Part shown: positions 1 to 7,212 of the stretch, in pieces
Layout: each line of letters opens with the position of its first letter
Numbering within the stretch: the stretch's first letter is position 1
From: Azospirillum baldaniorum
GTDB lineage: Bacteria; Pseudomonadota; Alphaproteobacteria; Azospirillales; Azospirillaceae
Direction: 5' to 3'
DNA length: 64,000 bases
NCBI RefSeq assembly: GCF_003119195.2
Contig: NZ_CP022254.1
Location: forward strand, 913,501 to 977,500
Translations under genes and position numbers: made by a program
Notes under the pieces: model-generated
What the model was told of the DNA's origin: nothing
Databases searched by the model: none
What the model saw: only the letters and a program-made list of their open reading frames with translations

Positions 1-1074
1 GCCGTCCAGCCAGAGCATGTCCTTCATGTAGTAGTCGCCGCCACGGACATAGGTCACGTCGATGTTCGGGTCGGCGCGCATGGCGTCGCGGGCGGCGGTC
101 AGCGTCGCCTTCGGCCCGTCGGTGCCGTTGGCGTTGGGAGCGGCCAGCTTGCCCGACCAGCTGTCCTTGCCGTTGGTCGCCACGAAGATCGCCGGCCCGG
201 TCGGGGCGGGGGACGGCGTGGGAGTCGGGGTGGGCGTGGGGGACGGCGTGGACCCGCCGGTCGCGAAGAAGCTCTTGTCGGCGTCCACCACCAGCGTGCC
301 GTTCCACCACATCCCGGACTGGCCCTTGACCACGTCCCTCCCGTCGAGCGCGCCCTTGTCGTAGGTGACGATGCTGTCGGTGGCGGAGACGGACTTGCCG
401 TTGATGGTGACCTTGTTGACGATCAGCGAGCGGTCCTGGCCATTCACCACGGCGTCGTTGTCGTACTGGATCTGCACCTTGTGCGCCTGATCCGGCGCCA
501 CGTTGGCGGTGAAGCTGTAGTCCTTGGCCGCGGTGCCGACCGTGCCCTCCCCCACCTTCTTGCCGTCGACCATCAGATTGAAATGCGCGTTGGTGCCGCC
601 CGCCGCGATACCCTGCGCGTTCACCACGAAGGTCGAGGTTCCGGCGACCGGCGCCGCCGGGGCGGCGGGGAAGTCGGAGGCCGGGGTGTCCACCACCAGC
701 GTGCCGTTCCACCACATGCCGGACTGACCCTTCACCACGTCCTTGCCGTCGAGCGCGCCCTTGTCGTAGGTGACGTTGGCGTCGGTCGGCTTGTGGGTCT
801 TGCCGTTGATGGAGATCCCGCTGACGATCAGCGAGCGGTCCTGGCCGTTCACAAGGGCGTCGTTGTCGTATTGGATCTGCACCTTGTGCGCCTGCGCCGC
901 GGTGACCGGCACCGTGAAGCTGTAGGCGGTCGGGCTGGTGGCGTTGACGGTTGCCTGGCCCACCTCGACGCCGTCGATCAACAGGCGGAAATGCGGCCAG
1001 ATGCCTCCGGCGGACTGCCCATAGGCACTCACGACAATCTTGGCGTCGGTCTTGCCCGTGGTGGTCGAAGCCAT
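1..1074 (-). CDS. Secreted protein, two CBM60-like repeats plus beta-helix (3' end missing)
   Basis: The frame starts at an ATG at 1074 and runs off the window edge, so only the first 358 residues are visible. Residues about 10-128 and 145-265 are tandem copies of one domain with motifs such as VQIQYDNDA and NGQDRSLIV. They resemble the calcium-dependent xylan-binding modules CBM36/CBM60. A Ser/Thr-Pro linker follows at about 275-292. From 295 the sequence (IFVATNGKDSWSG, then DGPKATLTAARDA) is typical of the N-terminal edge of right-handed parallel beta-helix proteins such as polysaccharide lyases. No Sec signal peptide is visible, so if it is exported a type I system is more likely. It probably binds, and perhaps cleaves, a polysaccharide; the substrate is unknown. 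The two modules are nearly identical in DNA over part of their length, which indicates a recent duplication. Confidence 0.75.
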   Translation of the reverse strand, partial: MASTTTGKTDAKIVVSAYGQSAGGIWPHFRLLIDGVEVGQATVNATSPTAYSFTVPVTAAQAHKVQIQYDNDALVNGQDRSLIVSGISINGKTHKPTDANVTYDKGALDGKDVVKGQSGMWWNGTLVVDTPASDFPAAPAAPVAGTSTFVVNAQGIAAGGTNAHFNLMVDGKKVGEGTVGTAAKDYSFTANVAPDQAHKVQIQYDNDAVVNGQDRSLIVNKVTINGKSVSATDSIVTYDKGALDGRDVVKGQSGMWWNGTLVVDADKSFFATGGSTPSPTPTPTPTPSPAPTGPAIFVATNGKDSWSGKLAAPNANGTDGPKATLTAARDAMRADPNIDVTYVRGGDYYMKDMLWLDG

Positions 1075-1310
1075 TGGATGGTTCCCTCGCTCTTATGCTC
1101 AACGGCCGCGAGCATGGCGGGGCCGGCCGGACATTTGTGCGCCATTTTGATAACAGGCGAGGGCCGCCGGGTCCGTGCTTGTATCCGCCACCGCCTATCA
1201 CGGGAGAGGCGGTTGAACGGGAGTCATACGCACCAAAGCGCAGGCTCCCCCGGATTAAAGCGAAGCCTTACGTGTTGATGGCTTATACGGAACCAAGAGG
1301 CAGAGACCCC

Positions 1311-1784
1311 ATGAAGAAGATCGCTGTAACCGCCTTTGTCGCCCTGTCGCTCGCCGCCTGCCAGAGCGGCGGCAGCGGCATCGGGACCAAGCAGACGGTC
1401 GGCGCGCTCGGCGGCGCGGCGGCCGGCGGCGTGATCGGCTCGCAGTTCGGCGGCGGCACCGGCAAGCTGATCACCACCGGTGTGGGCACGCTGCTCGGCG
1501 CCTATCTCGGCAGCGAGCTTGGCCAGTCGCTCGACCGCGCGGACGAGGGCTACGCCCAGCGCGCCGCCACCCAGGCCTATGCGGCGCCGATGGGCTCGAC
1601 CATCCAGTGGAACAACCCGGAATCGGGCAACCGCGGCACCATCACCCCGATCCGCGACGGCCGCGACAATTCCGGCAACTACTGCCGCGAGTACCAGCAG
1701 ACCGTCTATGTCGGCGGCAAGGCCGAGCGGGCCAACGGCACCGCCTGCCAGCAGCCGGACGGCAGCTGGCGCATCGTGTCCTAA
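1311..1784 (+). CDS. Glycine-zipper outer-membrane lipoprotein (17 kDa antigen type)
   Basis: This is a 157-residue protein. Its N-terminus (MKKIAVTAFVALSLAAC) is a lipoprotein signal peptide with a lipobox ending at Cys17. Residues about 30-70 are a glycine zipper (GGAAAGGVIGSQFG, then GTLLGAYLGSELG) of the kind in the Rickettsia 17 kDa surface antigen and SlyB families, expected to form paired membrane helices. The C-terminal part has conserved CREYQQTV and GxACQQPDGSW segments usual for this family. I chose the ATG at 1311 over longer in-frame starts because it begins the signal peptide. It is convergent with the methyltransferase gene downstream. A second, distant glycine-zipper protein lies at 20708-21265. 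The function is probably envelope integrity; the exact role is unknown. Confidence 0.85.
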   Translation: MKKIAVTAFVALSLAACQSGGSGIGTKQTVGALGGAAAGGVIGSQFGGGTGKLITTGVGTLLGAYLGSELGQSLDRADEGYAQRAATQAYAAPMGSTIQWNNPESGNRGTITPIRDGRDNSGNYCREYQQTVYVGGKAERANGTACQQPDGSWRIVS

Positions 1785-1804
1785 CACCCGGCATGCCCCC
1801 TGCT

Positions 1805-1844
1805 CCGGCCGCCGTTCCCGCTCTCGCGCGGAAACGGCGGCCGG
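1805..1844. terminator. Strong hairpin between convergent genes
   Basis: A perfect 12-base inverted repeat (CCGGCCGCCGTT at 1805-1816 and its complement at 1833-1844) has a partly paired 16-base centre. It lies between the lipoprotein gene and the methyltransferase gene, which end facing each other. There is no U-tract, so it may act as a bidirectional, Rho-assisted or transcript-stabilising hairpin. Confidence 0.5.
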
Positions 1845-1872
1845 GGCGGGAGCCCACGTCATGACGCCGGAA

Positions 1873-3246
1873 TCATGACACCGGAAGCGCGGTCAGCCGG
1901 ATCGCCACCTGCTTGGTGTGCGGGCTGACGGCGATGATCTCCCAGGCCGCGCCGGACTCGGCGGCGTATTCCATGAAGGCGCGGTACTCGTCCTCGCGCC
2001 ACGTCCGGTTCCCGATGAACTCGTCGAAGACCAGCACCGTCCCCGCCCGGAAGCGTGGCGCCAGGGCGGTCAGCACCGTCCGCGCCGACGAGTAGATGTC
2101 GCTGTCCACATTGACGAAGCGCACCGCGCCGCCGTGGGCCGCCAGGAAGGGCGGCAGCGTGTCCTCGAACCAGCCCGCGTGCAGCACCGCGTTGTCGCGC
2201 ACCGGCGGCAGGCTCTTGCCCGTGCTGAGCACGCCGCGCGGCGCGTTGACCCAGCCTTCCGGCAGCCCTTCGAACGAATCGAAGCCGTGCACGGCCTGCC
2301 CGGCCACAGCGGCGATCTGGTTCAGCGAGGTGCCGCGGCGCACGCCGAACTCCAGCACCAGACCGGGCAACTCCGCCCGCTCCAGCGCGAAACGCAACAG
2401 CTCCGCCCCCACGCCGAACAGCCGCACGTCCGGGGCGAGGTGCGGGCGAATCGCCGTCACCGCCTCCACCAGCGCCAAGCGTTTCGGCTGACCGGCCAGC
2501 TTCTCGCCATACAGCGCCCCGGCGTCCGCGTCGCGGCCCAGCAGCAGCAGGTAGGCGCACAGGAAGCCCCAGTATTTGCCCGCCGCCCCCGGACAGTCCG
2601 CGGCCCGGCGCAGGCGGCGCAGCGCGTCCTCCACCCCGTTCAGGCCGAGTGCTACGGCGTGGCTGCCGAACCACGCGGCGGCATGCTCCGGATCGTCGGC
2701 CAGCCGCTCGTCGAACACGGCCAGCGCGCCCGCGGCGTCGCCGAGATGGGCGAGGCTGACCGCCCGCTCATAGAGGATGTCCGCCGACCGGTTCCCGGCG
2801 GCCAGCGCCCCCTCCGTCACCCGCAGCGCCTCTTCATAGAGGGCGTCGCGGCGGTAGACGCCGGCCAGCGCCTCAGGGAGGCCGGGGAAGGCGGGGTCGG
2901 CCAAAGCCACCCGCTCCAGCCAGCGCACCGCCTGCAGGCGATCCCCAGCGGCCAGCACGGCCTGCGCCATATGATAGAGGGTTTCCGAGTGTCCCGGATC
3001 GCGCGACAGGGCACGGCGCAGCGCGGCGGTGGCGGCCGCGGCGTCGCGCCGGCCGAGAGCGGCCATGCCGGTCAGCCGGTCGCGTTCGGCCCGGTCGTGC
3101 TCGGCCCGGTCGTGTTCGGCGGAGCCGCCGAACTCCGGCGCGGTGTCCCGCAGCAGGCGCACCGCCTGCCGGTAATGCCGCGCCGCGATCAGGCGGCGCG
3201 CCTCGGTCAGAACCTCATCCACGGGGAAAACCTGTCGGTCGGGCAT
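1873..3246 (-). CDS. TPR domain fused to TylF-like methyltransferase
   Basis: The product has 457 residues. The N-terminal ~215 residues are TPR helices (repeating A-x-x-x-Y/L-A periodicity, for example around HSETLYHMAQAVLAAGDRLQA). The C-terminal ~200 residues look like a class I SAM-dependent methyltransferase of the TylF/MycF (macrocin O-methyltransferase) type: the SAM loop LEFGVRRGTSLN near residue 298, a GFDSFEGLPEGW segment, NVDSDIYSS near 382 (likely metal and cofactor acids), and VFDEFIGNRTW. TylF-like enzymes methylate sugar hydroxyls. The TPR fusion mirrors the TPR-glycosyltransferases at 45-64 kb, so a role in modifying a surface glycan or glycoprotein is a reasonable inference. 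The start ATG is at 3246; the gene reads away from the tRNA cluster. Confidence 0.75.
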   Translation of the reverse strand: MPDRQVFPVDEVLTEARRLIAARHYRQAVRLLRDTAPEFGGSAEHDRAEHDRAERDRLTGMAALGRRDAAAATAALRRALSRDPGHSETLYHMAQAVLAAGDRLQAVRWLERVALADPAFPGLPEALAGVYRRDALYEEALRVTEGALAAGNRSADILYERAVSLAHLGDAAGALAVFDERLADDPEHAAAWFGSHAVALGLNGVEDALRRLRRAADCPGAAGKYWGFLCAYLLLLGRDADAGALYGEKLAGQPKRLALVEAVTAIRPHLAPDVRLFGVGAELLRFALERAELPGLVLEFGVRRGTSLNQIAAVAGQAVHGFDSFEGLPEGWVNAPRGVLSTGKSLPPVRDNAVLHAGWFEDTLPPFLAAHGGAVRFVNVDSDIYSSARTVLTALAPRFRAGTVLVFDEFIGNRTWREDEYRAFMEYAAESGAAWEIIAVSPHTKQVAIRLTALPVS

Positions 3247-3354
3247 GGTCGGTATGGGGCATGAGATGCCCCGCGTCGGCAGCGGGATGCAAGCGCCGCC
3301 TGCGGGCTCCGCCGGGGTGAAAAGAAAGAAATGCCCCCTTCGATATTTTTCCCT

Positions 3355-3382
3355 TTGACAGGGGGCCGCCTGGATTGCTATT
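3355..3382 (+). promoter_or_regulatory. Candidate sigma70 promoter of the tRNA cluster
   Basis: A perfect -35 hexamer TTGACA lies at 3355-3360, with a -10-like TGCTAT at 3376-3381 after 15 bases. The first tRNA starts about 20 bases further on. The upstream flank is AT-rich (GATATTTTTCCC), as expected for a stable-RNA promoter. Confidence 0.55.
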
Positions 3383-3400
3383 CACCCGCTCCCGCCGGAC

Positions 3401-3475
<75 letters not shown>

Positions 3476-3476
3476 T

Positions 3477-3552
3477 GGGGCCGTAGCTCAGATGGGAGAG
3501 CGCCTCGTTCGCAATGAGGAGGTCAGGGGTTCGATCCCCCTCGGCTCCACCA
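3477..3552 (+). tRNA. tRNA-Ala (CGC)
   Basis: The acceptor GGGGCCG pairs with CGGCTCC. The anticodon stem CCTCG/TGAGG closes the loop TTCGCAA, so the anticodon is CGC, reading GCG. The T loop is TTCGATC and CCA is encoded. It starts one base after the CCA of tRNA-Thr, so the two are surely co-transcribed. Confidence 0.93.
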
Positions 3553-3651
3553 ACTTCTTCGGCGGTTGGTTGGTTGACTTGAGTAAGTTGGGTAAGGTTG
3601 AATTTAGTGCTTGCTTCGGCGGTCTTTGTTCTTTAGAAGGTCGCCTACGAC

Positions 3652-3728
<77 letters not shown>

Positions 3729-3763
3729 CGTTTCTTGTGGTTAGGTTAAGCATCTCGCGGTTT

Positions 3764-3838
3764 GGTCCTGTAGCTCAGCGGGAGAGCACTACGTTGACAT
3801 CGTAGGGGTCACTGGTTCAATCCCAGTCGGGACCACCA
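3764..3838 (+). tRNA. tRNA-Val (GAC)
   Basis: The acceptor GGTCCTG pairs with CGGGACC. The anticodon stem CTACG/CGTAG encloses TTGACAT, giving anticodon GAC. The T arm has GTTCAAT and CCA is encoded. Confidence 0.95.
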
Positions 3839-3839
3839 T

Positions 3840-3913
3840 TGGGGGATCGTCTAGCGGTAGGACTCCAGACTCTGACTCTGGCTACCTAGGTTCGAATCCT
3901 AGTCCCCCAACCA
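3840..3913 (+). tRNA. tRNA-Gln (CTG)
   Basis: The acceptor TGGGGGA pairs perfectly with TCCCCCA. The anticodon stem CCAGA/TCTGG encloses CTCTGAC, giving anticodon CTG. CCA is encoded. It begins one base after tRNA-Val. A pyrimidine-rich stretch without a hairpin follows. Confidence 0.95.
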
Positions 3914-4028
3914 AACTGCCTTTCTCTCTTCTCTCCCCCCGCCACACATCAGTCCCGTCATCGCGGCTCGCCGCCCCATTCCGATGCCTCTTTTTGTTGC
4001 TCGTCCGTTGACGGCAACCCGGGGTAAG

Positions 4029-4044
4029 GTTTCGTTAACGAAAC
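4029..4044. promoter_or_regulatory. 16-bp perfect palindrome upstream of small ORF
   Basis: GTTTCGTTAACGAAAC is a perfect dyad centred on GTTAAC. It lies 22 bases before the ATG at 4067 in the tRNA/small-gene intergenic region. Its position and symmetry suit a homodimeric repressor site or a start-site operator. No known consensus was recognised. Confidence 0.35.
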
Positions 4045-4066
4045 ACGGGATGCGGGGGTTGAAGCC

Positions 4067-4276
4067 ATGCTGCGACTGGGCACGAAGGTCCGGCATCATG
4101 GGCAGGACGCCATGGTGATCGCACGGACCCTGGGTGGGCACCCATCCTATGATCTGCGGCTGGCCGACGGCAGCATCGTGAAGTACGCCCAGGAGGCGGA
4201 CTGCGAGGCCACGCTGTCCGATGGCGGATTCCGGCCGGCTGCCGGCACCGGGTCGGCGGAAGGCCGCCCCGGCTGA
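4067..4276 (+). CDS. Small hypothetical protein (69 aa)
   Basis: The product is a 69-residue soluble protein beginning MLRLGTKVRHHGQDAMVIART. The first ~50 residues (GTKVRHHGQDAMVIARTLG, then YDLRLADGSIVKYAQEAD) look like a small beta-barrel of the kind found in short KOW/SH3-like conserved hypotheticals. The last ~15 residues are Gly/Ala rich. It is the first gene after the tRNAs and follows the palindrome at 4029-4044. No function is recognised; codon use matches the neighbours. Confidence 0.5.
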   Translation: MLRLGTKVRHHGQDAMVIARTLGGHPSYDLRLADGSIVKYAQEADCEATLSDGGFRPAAGTGSAEGRPG

Positions 4277-4343
4277 ACTCCGGGCGGGAGCACCGCGAAA
4301 CAGCGCCGTTGCCGAATCCCCTCCGCCCGCGCAATATCGCGCG

Positions 4344-4829
4344 ATGGAACGGCTGGAAGACGATGGCGGCTGCCCACGGCGGCGCTGGCGGGTGATCGAA
4401 GGTGGCGGGACGCCGGTCGAGGTGTCCGGCACGCCCCGGAATGGCGACGCGCCCCCGGACGGCGCCGCGGCGGCGGCGGCGCGGCCGGTCCCCGAAGATT
4501 ACGGCCTGACCCGGGACGACTTGCGGATCTGGTACGCGCCGGGCCGTGTCGGGGTCCTGCTCGCGCTGGCGGCCACGCTGGGGATGGCGGGCCTGCAGGC
4601 CTACGACGCCGGGCGGCTGTCCGATCCCTGGATCCTGGGCGCCCTGCCCGGCCTGCTCTCGGGCACGCTGATCGGTGGCTTCGCCGGGATGGGGCTGATG
4701 GTGCTGGTGCACTGGTGCGACCCGCTGGTCGGCATGGCATGGCCGACCTACGCGCGGCTGCGCCGCTACCGCGACGCCTTGGCCGCCGCGGTCGCCGCCG
4801 AACGGAGCGTCAACGAGCGGATGCCTTGA
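4344..4829 (+). CDS. Small two-helix membrane protein, hypothetical
   Basis: Taken from the ATG at 4344 (161 residues). An in-frame ATG at 4221 would overlap the previous gene and add a low-complexity tail. Residues 1-65 are charged and Gly/Pro/Ala-rich. Two hydrophobic segments follow: VGVLLALAATLGMAGLQAY, and a longer Gly-rich stretch starting at WILGALPGLLSG. The C-terminus is basic (YARLRRYRDALAAAVAAE) and probably cytoplasmic. No family is recognised. It could be a small inner-membrane accessory protein. Confidence 0.5.
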   Translation: MERLEDDGGCPRRRWRVIEGGGTPVEVSGTPRNGDAPPDGAAAAAARPVPEDYGLTRDDLRIWYAPGRVGVLLALAATLGMAGLQAYDAGRLSDPWILGALPGLLSGTLIGGFAGMGLMVLVHWCDPLVGMAWPTYARLRRYRDALAAAVAAERSVNERMP

Positions 4830-4949
4830 GCGCCGGAAGGACGCCACCGTCGCTGCCACCAACGGTGGAAATGCAGGGCCTATCCCATTCGAACGATGGT
4901 GCAGCGGCGCGTCGACCCAATCTGCTTAAGAGCAGACAGGAGAAACGCA

Positions 4950-5291
4950 GTGAACCGATTCGACGAAAAAGTCTATCGCGTGACGAAGCGCCGCGACGGG
5001 CCGAGCCTCCCGGAACAGAAGAATCAGCTGCTCCGCCTGAAGCAGGATCTCGAACAGTTCAAGTCCCGTCAGGCGGGTGCTGCGGTCGTCGGCAGCCTGC
5101 AGGCGCGCATCCGCGAACTCGAATCCTCGATCTCCCGCGCCGAGGCGGCCCGGGTTACGGACCGCGATTCCCGCCGCCACCGCGGCGACGAGGAGGACGC
5201 CGAGTCCGGGGCCATGCCGATGGCGGACGGCACCATGCGCGCCACCTCCAGCCGCTTCCCGCCGCGCGGACGGCCCGGCCGGTCCCTCTGA
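4950..5291 (+). CDS. Small coiled-coil protein, hypothetical
   Basis: I place the start at GTG 4950 because it follows a clear AGGAG ribosome site at 4938-4942. An upstream ATG at 4896 has none. The product has 113 residues. Residues about 20-65 (EQKNQLLRLKQDLEQFKSRQ and QARIRELESSISRAEAAR) form two heptad-patterned helices, a likely antiparallel coiled coil. The C-terminal third is polar and disordered (RDSRRHRGDEEDAES, then Pro/Arg-rich). A hairpin follows at 5313-5338. No function is recognised. Confidence 0.55.
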   Translation: MNRFDEKVYRVTKRRDGPSLPEQKNQLLRLKQDLEQFKSRQAGAAVVGSLQARIRELESSISRAEAARVTDRDSRRHRGDEEDAESGAMPMADGTMRATSSRFPPRGRPGRSL

Positions 5292-5312
5292 ACCGCAGCG
5301 AAACCATGCCTC

Positions 5313-5338
5313 ACGGCCCGGATCACCCTCCGGGCCGT
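5313..5338 (+). terminator. Hairpin after the coiled-coil gene
   Basis: A perfect 9-base stem (ACGGCCCGG with CCGGGCCGT) encloses an 8-base loop, starting 22 bases after the stop codon. The T-run is weak (TTGCCTTGT), so termination efficiency is uncertain. Confidence 0.55.
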
Positions 5339-5351
5339 TGCCTTGTCCGGT

Positions 5352-5375
5352 CGCCCCATCGCCCCATCGCCCCAT
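5352..5375. repeat. Triple tandem 8-mer CGCCCCAT
   Basis: Three exact head-to-tail copies of CGCCCCAT end 15 bases before the FNR box of the next gene. It could be a slippage-prone tract or phased protein contacts upstream of the promoter. Confidence 0.6.
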
Positions 5376-5390
5376 CGATGCCGGGTCCGG

Positions 5391-5404
5391 TTGATCCAGA
5401 TCAG
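5391..5404 (+). promoter_or_regulatory. FNR/ANR box upstream of the FNR-type gene
   Basis: TTGAT-CCAG-ATCAG matches the FNR/ANR/FixK consensus TTGAT-N4-ATCAA at 9 of 10 bases. TATAAC (5418-5423) and CATACC (5425-5430) downstream could serve as -10 elements, placing the box near the -40 activator position. The next gene encodes a protein with the matching recognition helix, so this is most likely autoregulation. Confidence 0.65.
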
Positions 5405-5537
5405 GGCGGGTCCTGGTTATAACTCATACCTTTGGCTCGGTTCCAAGACCTAAGTCTGGCGCTTTGGTCTGGACCGGACGTCCGAAGCGAGCGCGCCGTT
5501 CCGTGGCGCCGAAGCGAGACAGCCCAGGGGTACAGCC

Positions 5538-6299
5538 ATGACCTTCTCCGTCGCCGCCACCACCGCAGCCATTGTCCCGCCGCCGATTCCCGCTCCGCCG
5601 ACGCGGGCGGCGGAGACGGTGACCGGCCGCTGCGCCGGCTGCTCGGCGCGGAGCAAGGGGCTGTGTGGCGCCCTGACCGCCGGAGACCTGCCGGACCTGT
5701 CGACGACGTCGCGTCCGCTGGACTTGCTGTCGGCGACCCCGGTGGTGATGGAGGGGGAAGAGGCCGAGGCCGTCTTCACCGTCATGTCGGGCATGCTGAA
5801 GCTCTACAAGACCCTGCCGGACGGACGGCAGCAGATCACCGGCTTCGCCACCGCGGGCGACGTGATCGGGCTGGCCGTGGGCAGCGGCTACGCCTACACC
5901 GCCGAGACCGTCACCGCCTCCACCGTCTGCCGGATGTCGCGGACGGCGCTGCGCCGCCTGATGGACCGGCACCCGGCGGTTCAGGGGCGGCTGCTCGCCA
6001 TGACCTCGGTCGAGCTGTCGGCGGCGCAGGACCAGATCCTGCTGCTCGGCTGCAAGACGGCGGTGGAGCGGGTGTCCAGCTTCCTCCTCGCCTTGTCGCG
6101 GCGGTCGCGGCCGCTGGCCGACGGCACGCCCAGCGTCTTCCTTCCCATGCCGAAGGTGGACATCGGCGCCTACCTCGGCCTGCGCCCCGAAACGCTGTCG
6201 CGCGTGCTGCGCAAGCTGGAAGTCGCCGGGGCGATCACCCGCCTGACCAACGACCGCATCCGCATCGAGAATCCGGCGGTGCTCGAAGCCGCCGCCTGA
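5538..6299 (+). CDS. FNR/FnrN-type oxygen-sensing transcription regulator
   Basis: This 253-residue protein belongs to the CRP/FNR superfamily. It has Cys32-x2-Cys35-x7-Cys43 at the N-terminus and Cys131 in a context (STVCRMSRTAL) matching Cys122 of E. coli FNR. That is the full set of ligands for an oxygen-labile [4Fe-4S] cluster, with the CX2CX7C spacing of alphaproteobacterial FnrN/FixK-like proteins. A cyclic-nucleotide-like barrel spans ~60-140, a dimerisation helix ~145-190, and an HTH ~207-226 (LGLRPETLSRVLRKLE). Glu218, Ser221 and Arg222 match the FNR residues that read TTGAT. It should activate micro-aerobic respiration genes when oxygen is low. AGGGG precedes the ATG. The first ~25 residues are Ala/Pro-rich and unusual. 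Confidence 0.9.
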   Translation: MTFSVAATTAAIVPPPIPAPPTRAAETVTGRCAGCSARSKGLCGALTAGDLPDLSTTSRPLDLLSATPVVMEGEEAEAVFTVMSGMLKLYKTLPDGRQQITGFATAGDVIGLAVGSGYAYTAETVTASTVCRMSRTALRRLMDRHPAVQGRLLAMTSVELSAAQDQILLLGCKTAVERVSSFLLALSRRSRPLADGTPSVFLPMPKVDIGAYLGLRPETLSRVLRKLEVAGAITRLTNDRIRIENPAVLEAAA

Positions 6300-6318
6300 T
6301 CCCCCGCTCCAGTCCGTT

Positions 6319-6819
6319 TCAGGCCCGGCCCGCCACCGGATAGCCCTCGCCGCCGAACCCCGCCGCCACGTCCTTCACGAAGGCCTGCCCGACCCGGCGG
6401 TAGCCCAGCCGGCCGAACAGGCCCGCGGCGTCGAGCTTCGGCGCGGTCGCCGCGACGACGCAGCCGCGCTCGTCCACCACCACCGACGAGCAGCCCAGCT
6501 TGCGCGCCAGCAGGTCGATGCCGTCGGCCTGCGCCGCCGAGGTCACCGCGGCGTCGAACAGCCCCACCGCGATGAAGATCGGCACCGTCAGCACGCGGAT
6601 CATCCCTTCGGCGCTGACGCGGTAGCAGAACAGGCCGCGGATGTGGCCGTCGCTCATCTCGCAGGCCATCACCCCGCCGTCGCCGCCGTCCTGCAGGAAC
6701 AGGGCGGCCACCTGCCGCCACTCGTCCAGCGTCATGTCACGGTGCAGGGTCTGGACGACGGGCAGCGCCTGATCGGCCTGTGTCTTGGCAAGCGGAGCGA
6801 GAATGAAGCTTCTGGGCAT
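6319..6819 (-). CDS. GNAT-like protein, hypothetical
   Basis: The product has 166 residues from the ATG at 6819, which has AAAGGA upstream on the minus strand. A longer in-frame start at 6939 lacks a ribosome site. The pattern is loosely that of a GNAT acetyltransferase: strands around GVMACEMSDGHIRGLFCYRV and IRVLTVPIFIAV, a helix (DGIDLLARKLGCSSVVVDE), and the late LFGRLGYRRVGQAFVKDV segment typical of GNAT C-termini. The acetyl-CoA P-loop (Q/RxxGxG/A) is not evident, so catalysis is doubtful. It is convergent with the FNR-type gene, with 19 bases between them. A degenerate FNR-box-like sequence lies upstream at 6871-6884. Confidence 0.55.
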   Translation of the reverse strand: MPRSFILAPLAKTQADQALPVVQTLHRDMTLDEWRQVAALFLQDGGDGGVMACEMSDGHIRGLFCYRVSAEGMIRVLTVPIFIAVGLFDAAVTSAAQADGIDLLARKLGCSSVVVDERGCVVAATAPKLDAAGLFGRLGYRRVGQAFVKDVAAGFGGEGYPVAGRA

Positions 6820-6973
6820 GGGCGGGCGATCCTTTCGCGGGCATTGTCCGCGATGCCCCGGTCCGCCGCTTTGATTTTGGTCATGCGCCGCACCGGTAGA
6901 AGAACCAAGGGAGCGATTGCGCGAAGGCGGTGTTTCCACAGGACGGCCCCACCCCCATCACCGGAGACCGGAC

Positions 6974-7102
6974 ATGAGCCCCTACCCGCCGCCCCGGCAG
7001 GAACCCGATGTGCCGATCCCCATGCCGCTGCCGCCCGACGCCCCGCCGGACGAGCCGGTGGAGGCCCCGCCGATGCCCGGCGAGCCGCAGGAACCGGTGT
7101 AG
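6974..7102 (+). CDS. Proline-rich mini-protein (42 aa), tentative
   Basis: An ATG at 6974 with GGAG nearby opens a 42-residue frame that is about 40% proline with regularly spaced acidic residues (MSPYPPPRQEPDVPIPMPLP, then PDAPPDEPVEAPPMPGEPQ). Short acidic Pro-rich ORFs of this kind occur in many high-GC alphaproteobacteria, but base composition alone could produce such a frame. It is divergent from the GNAT-like gene. No function is known. Confidence 0.35.
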   Translation: MSPYPPPRQEPDVPIPMPLPPDAPPDEPVEAPPMPGEPQEPV

Positions 7103-7178
7103 AAACCTCTCGCTTTGGACCGCGACGGCGGTCCCGGCCGCACGTGCGGCCGAAGCCCGCCGGCGAGTGAGGCGATGT

Positions 7179-7212
7179 GAGTCCAATGCGAACGGACGTT
7201 CGCTTTGGACTC
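7179..7212. terminator. 16-bp inverted repeat at gene end
   Basis: GAGTCCAATGCGAACG (7179-7194) and CGTTCGCTTTGGACTC (7197-7212) are complementary at 15 of 16 positions with a 2-base loop. The right arm includes the first two bases of the minus-strand stop codon. It probably ends transcription of the zinc-motif gene. A partial copy, CGCTTTGGAC, recurs at about 7110-7119. Confidence 0.5.

Noticed and set aside
3574..3598. A possible second tRNA promoter in the tRNA-Ala/tRNA-Asp gap (TTGACT)
   Set aside because: The only -10-like hexamer is 13 bases away, too close for a sigma70 promoter.
5405..5537. The FNR gene leader considered as a riboswitch
   Set aside because: No conserved riboswitch core was recognised; the FNR box explains regulation more simply.
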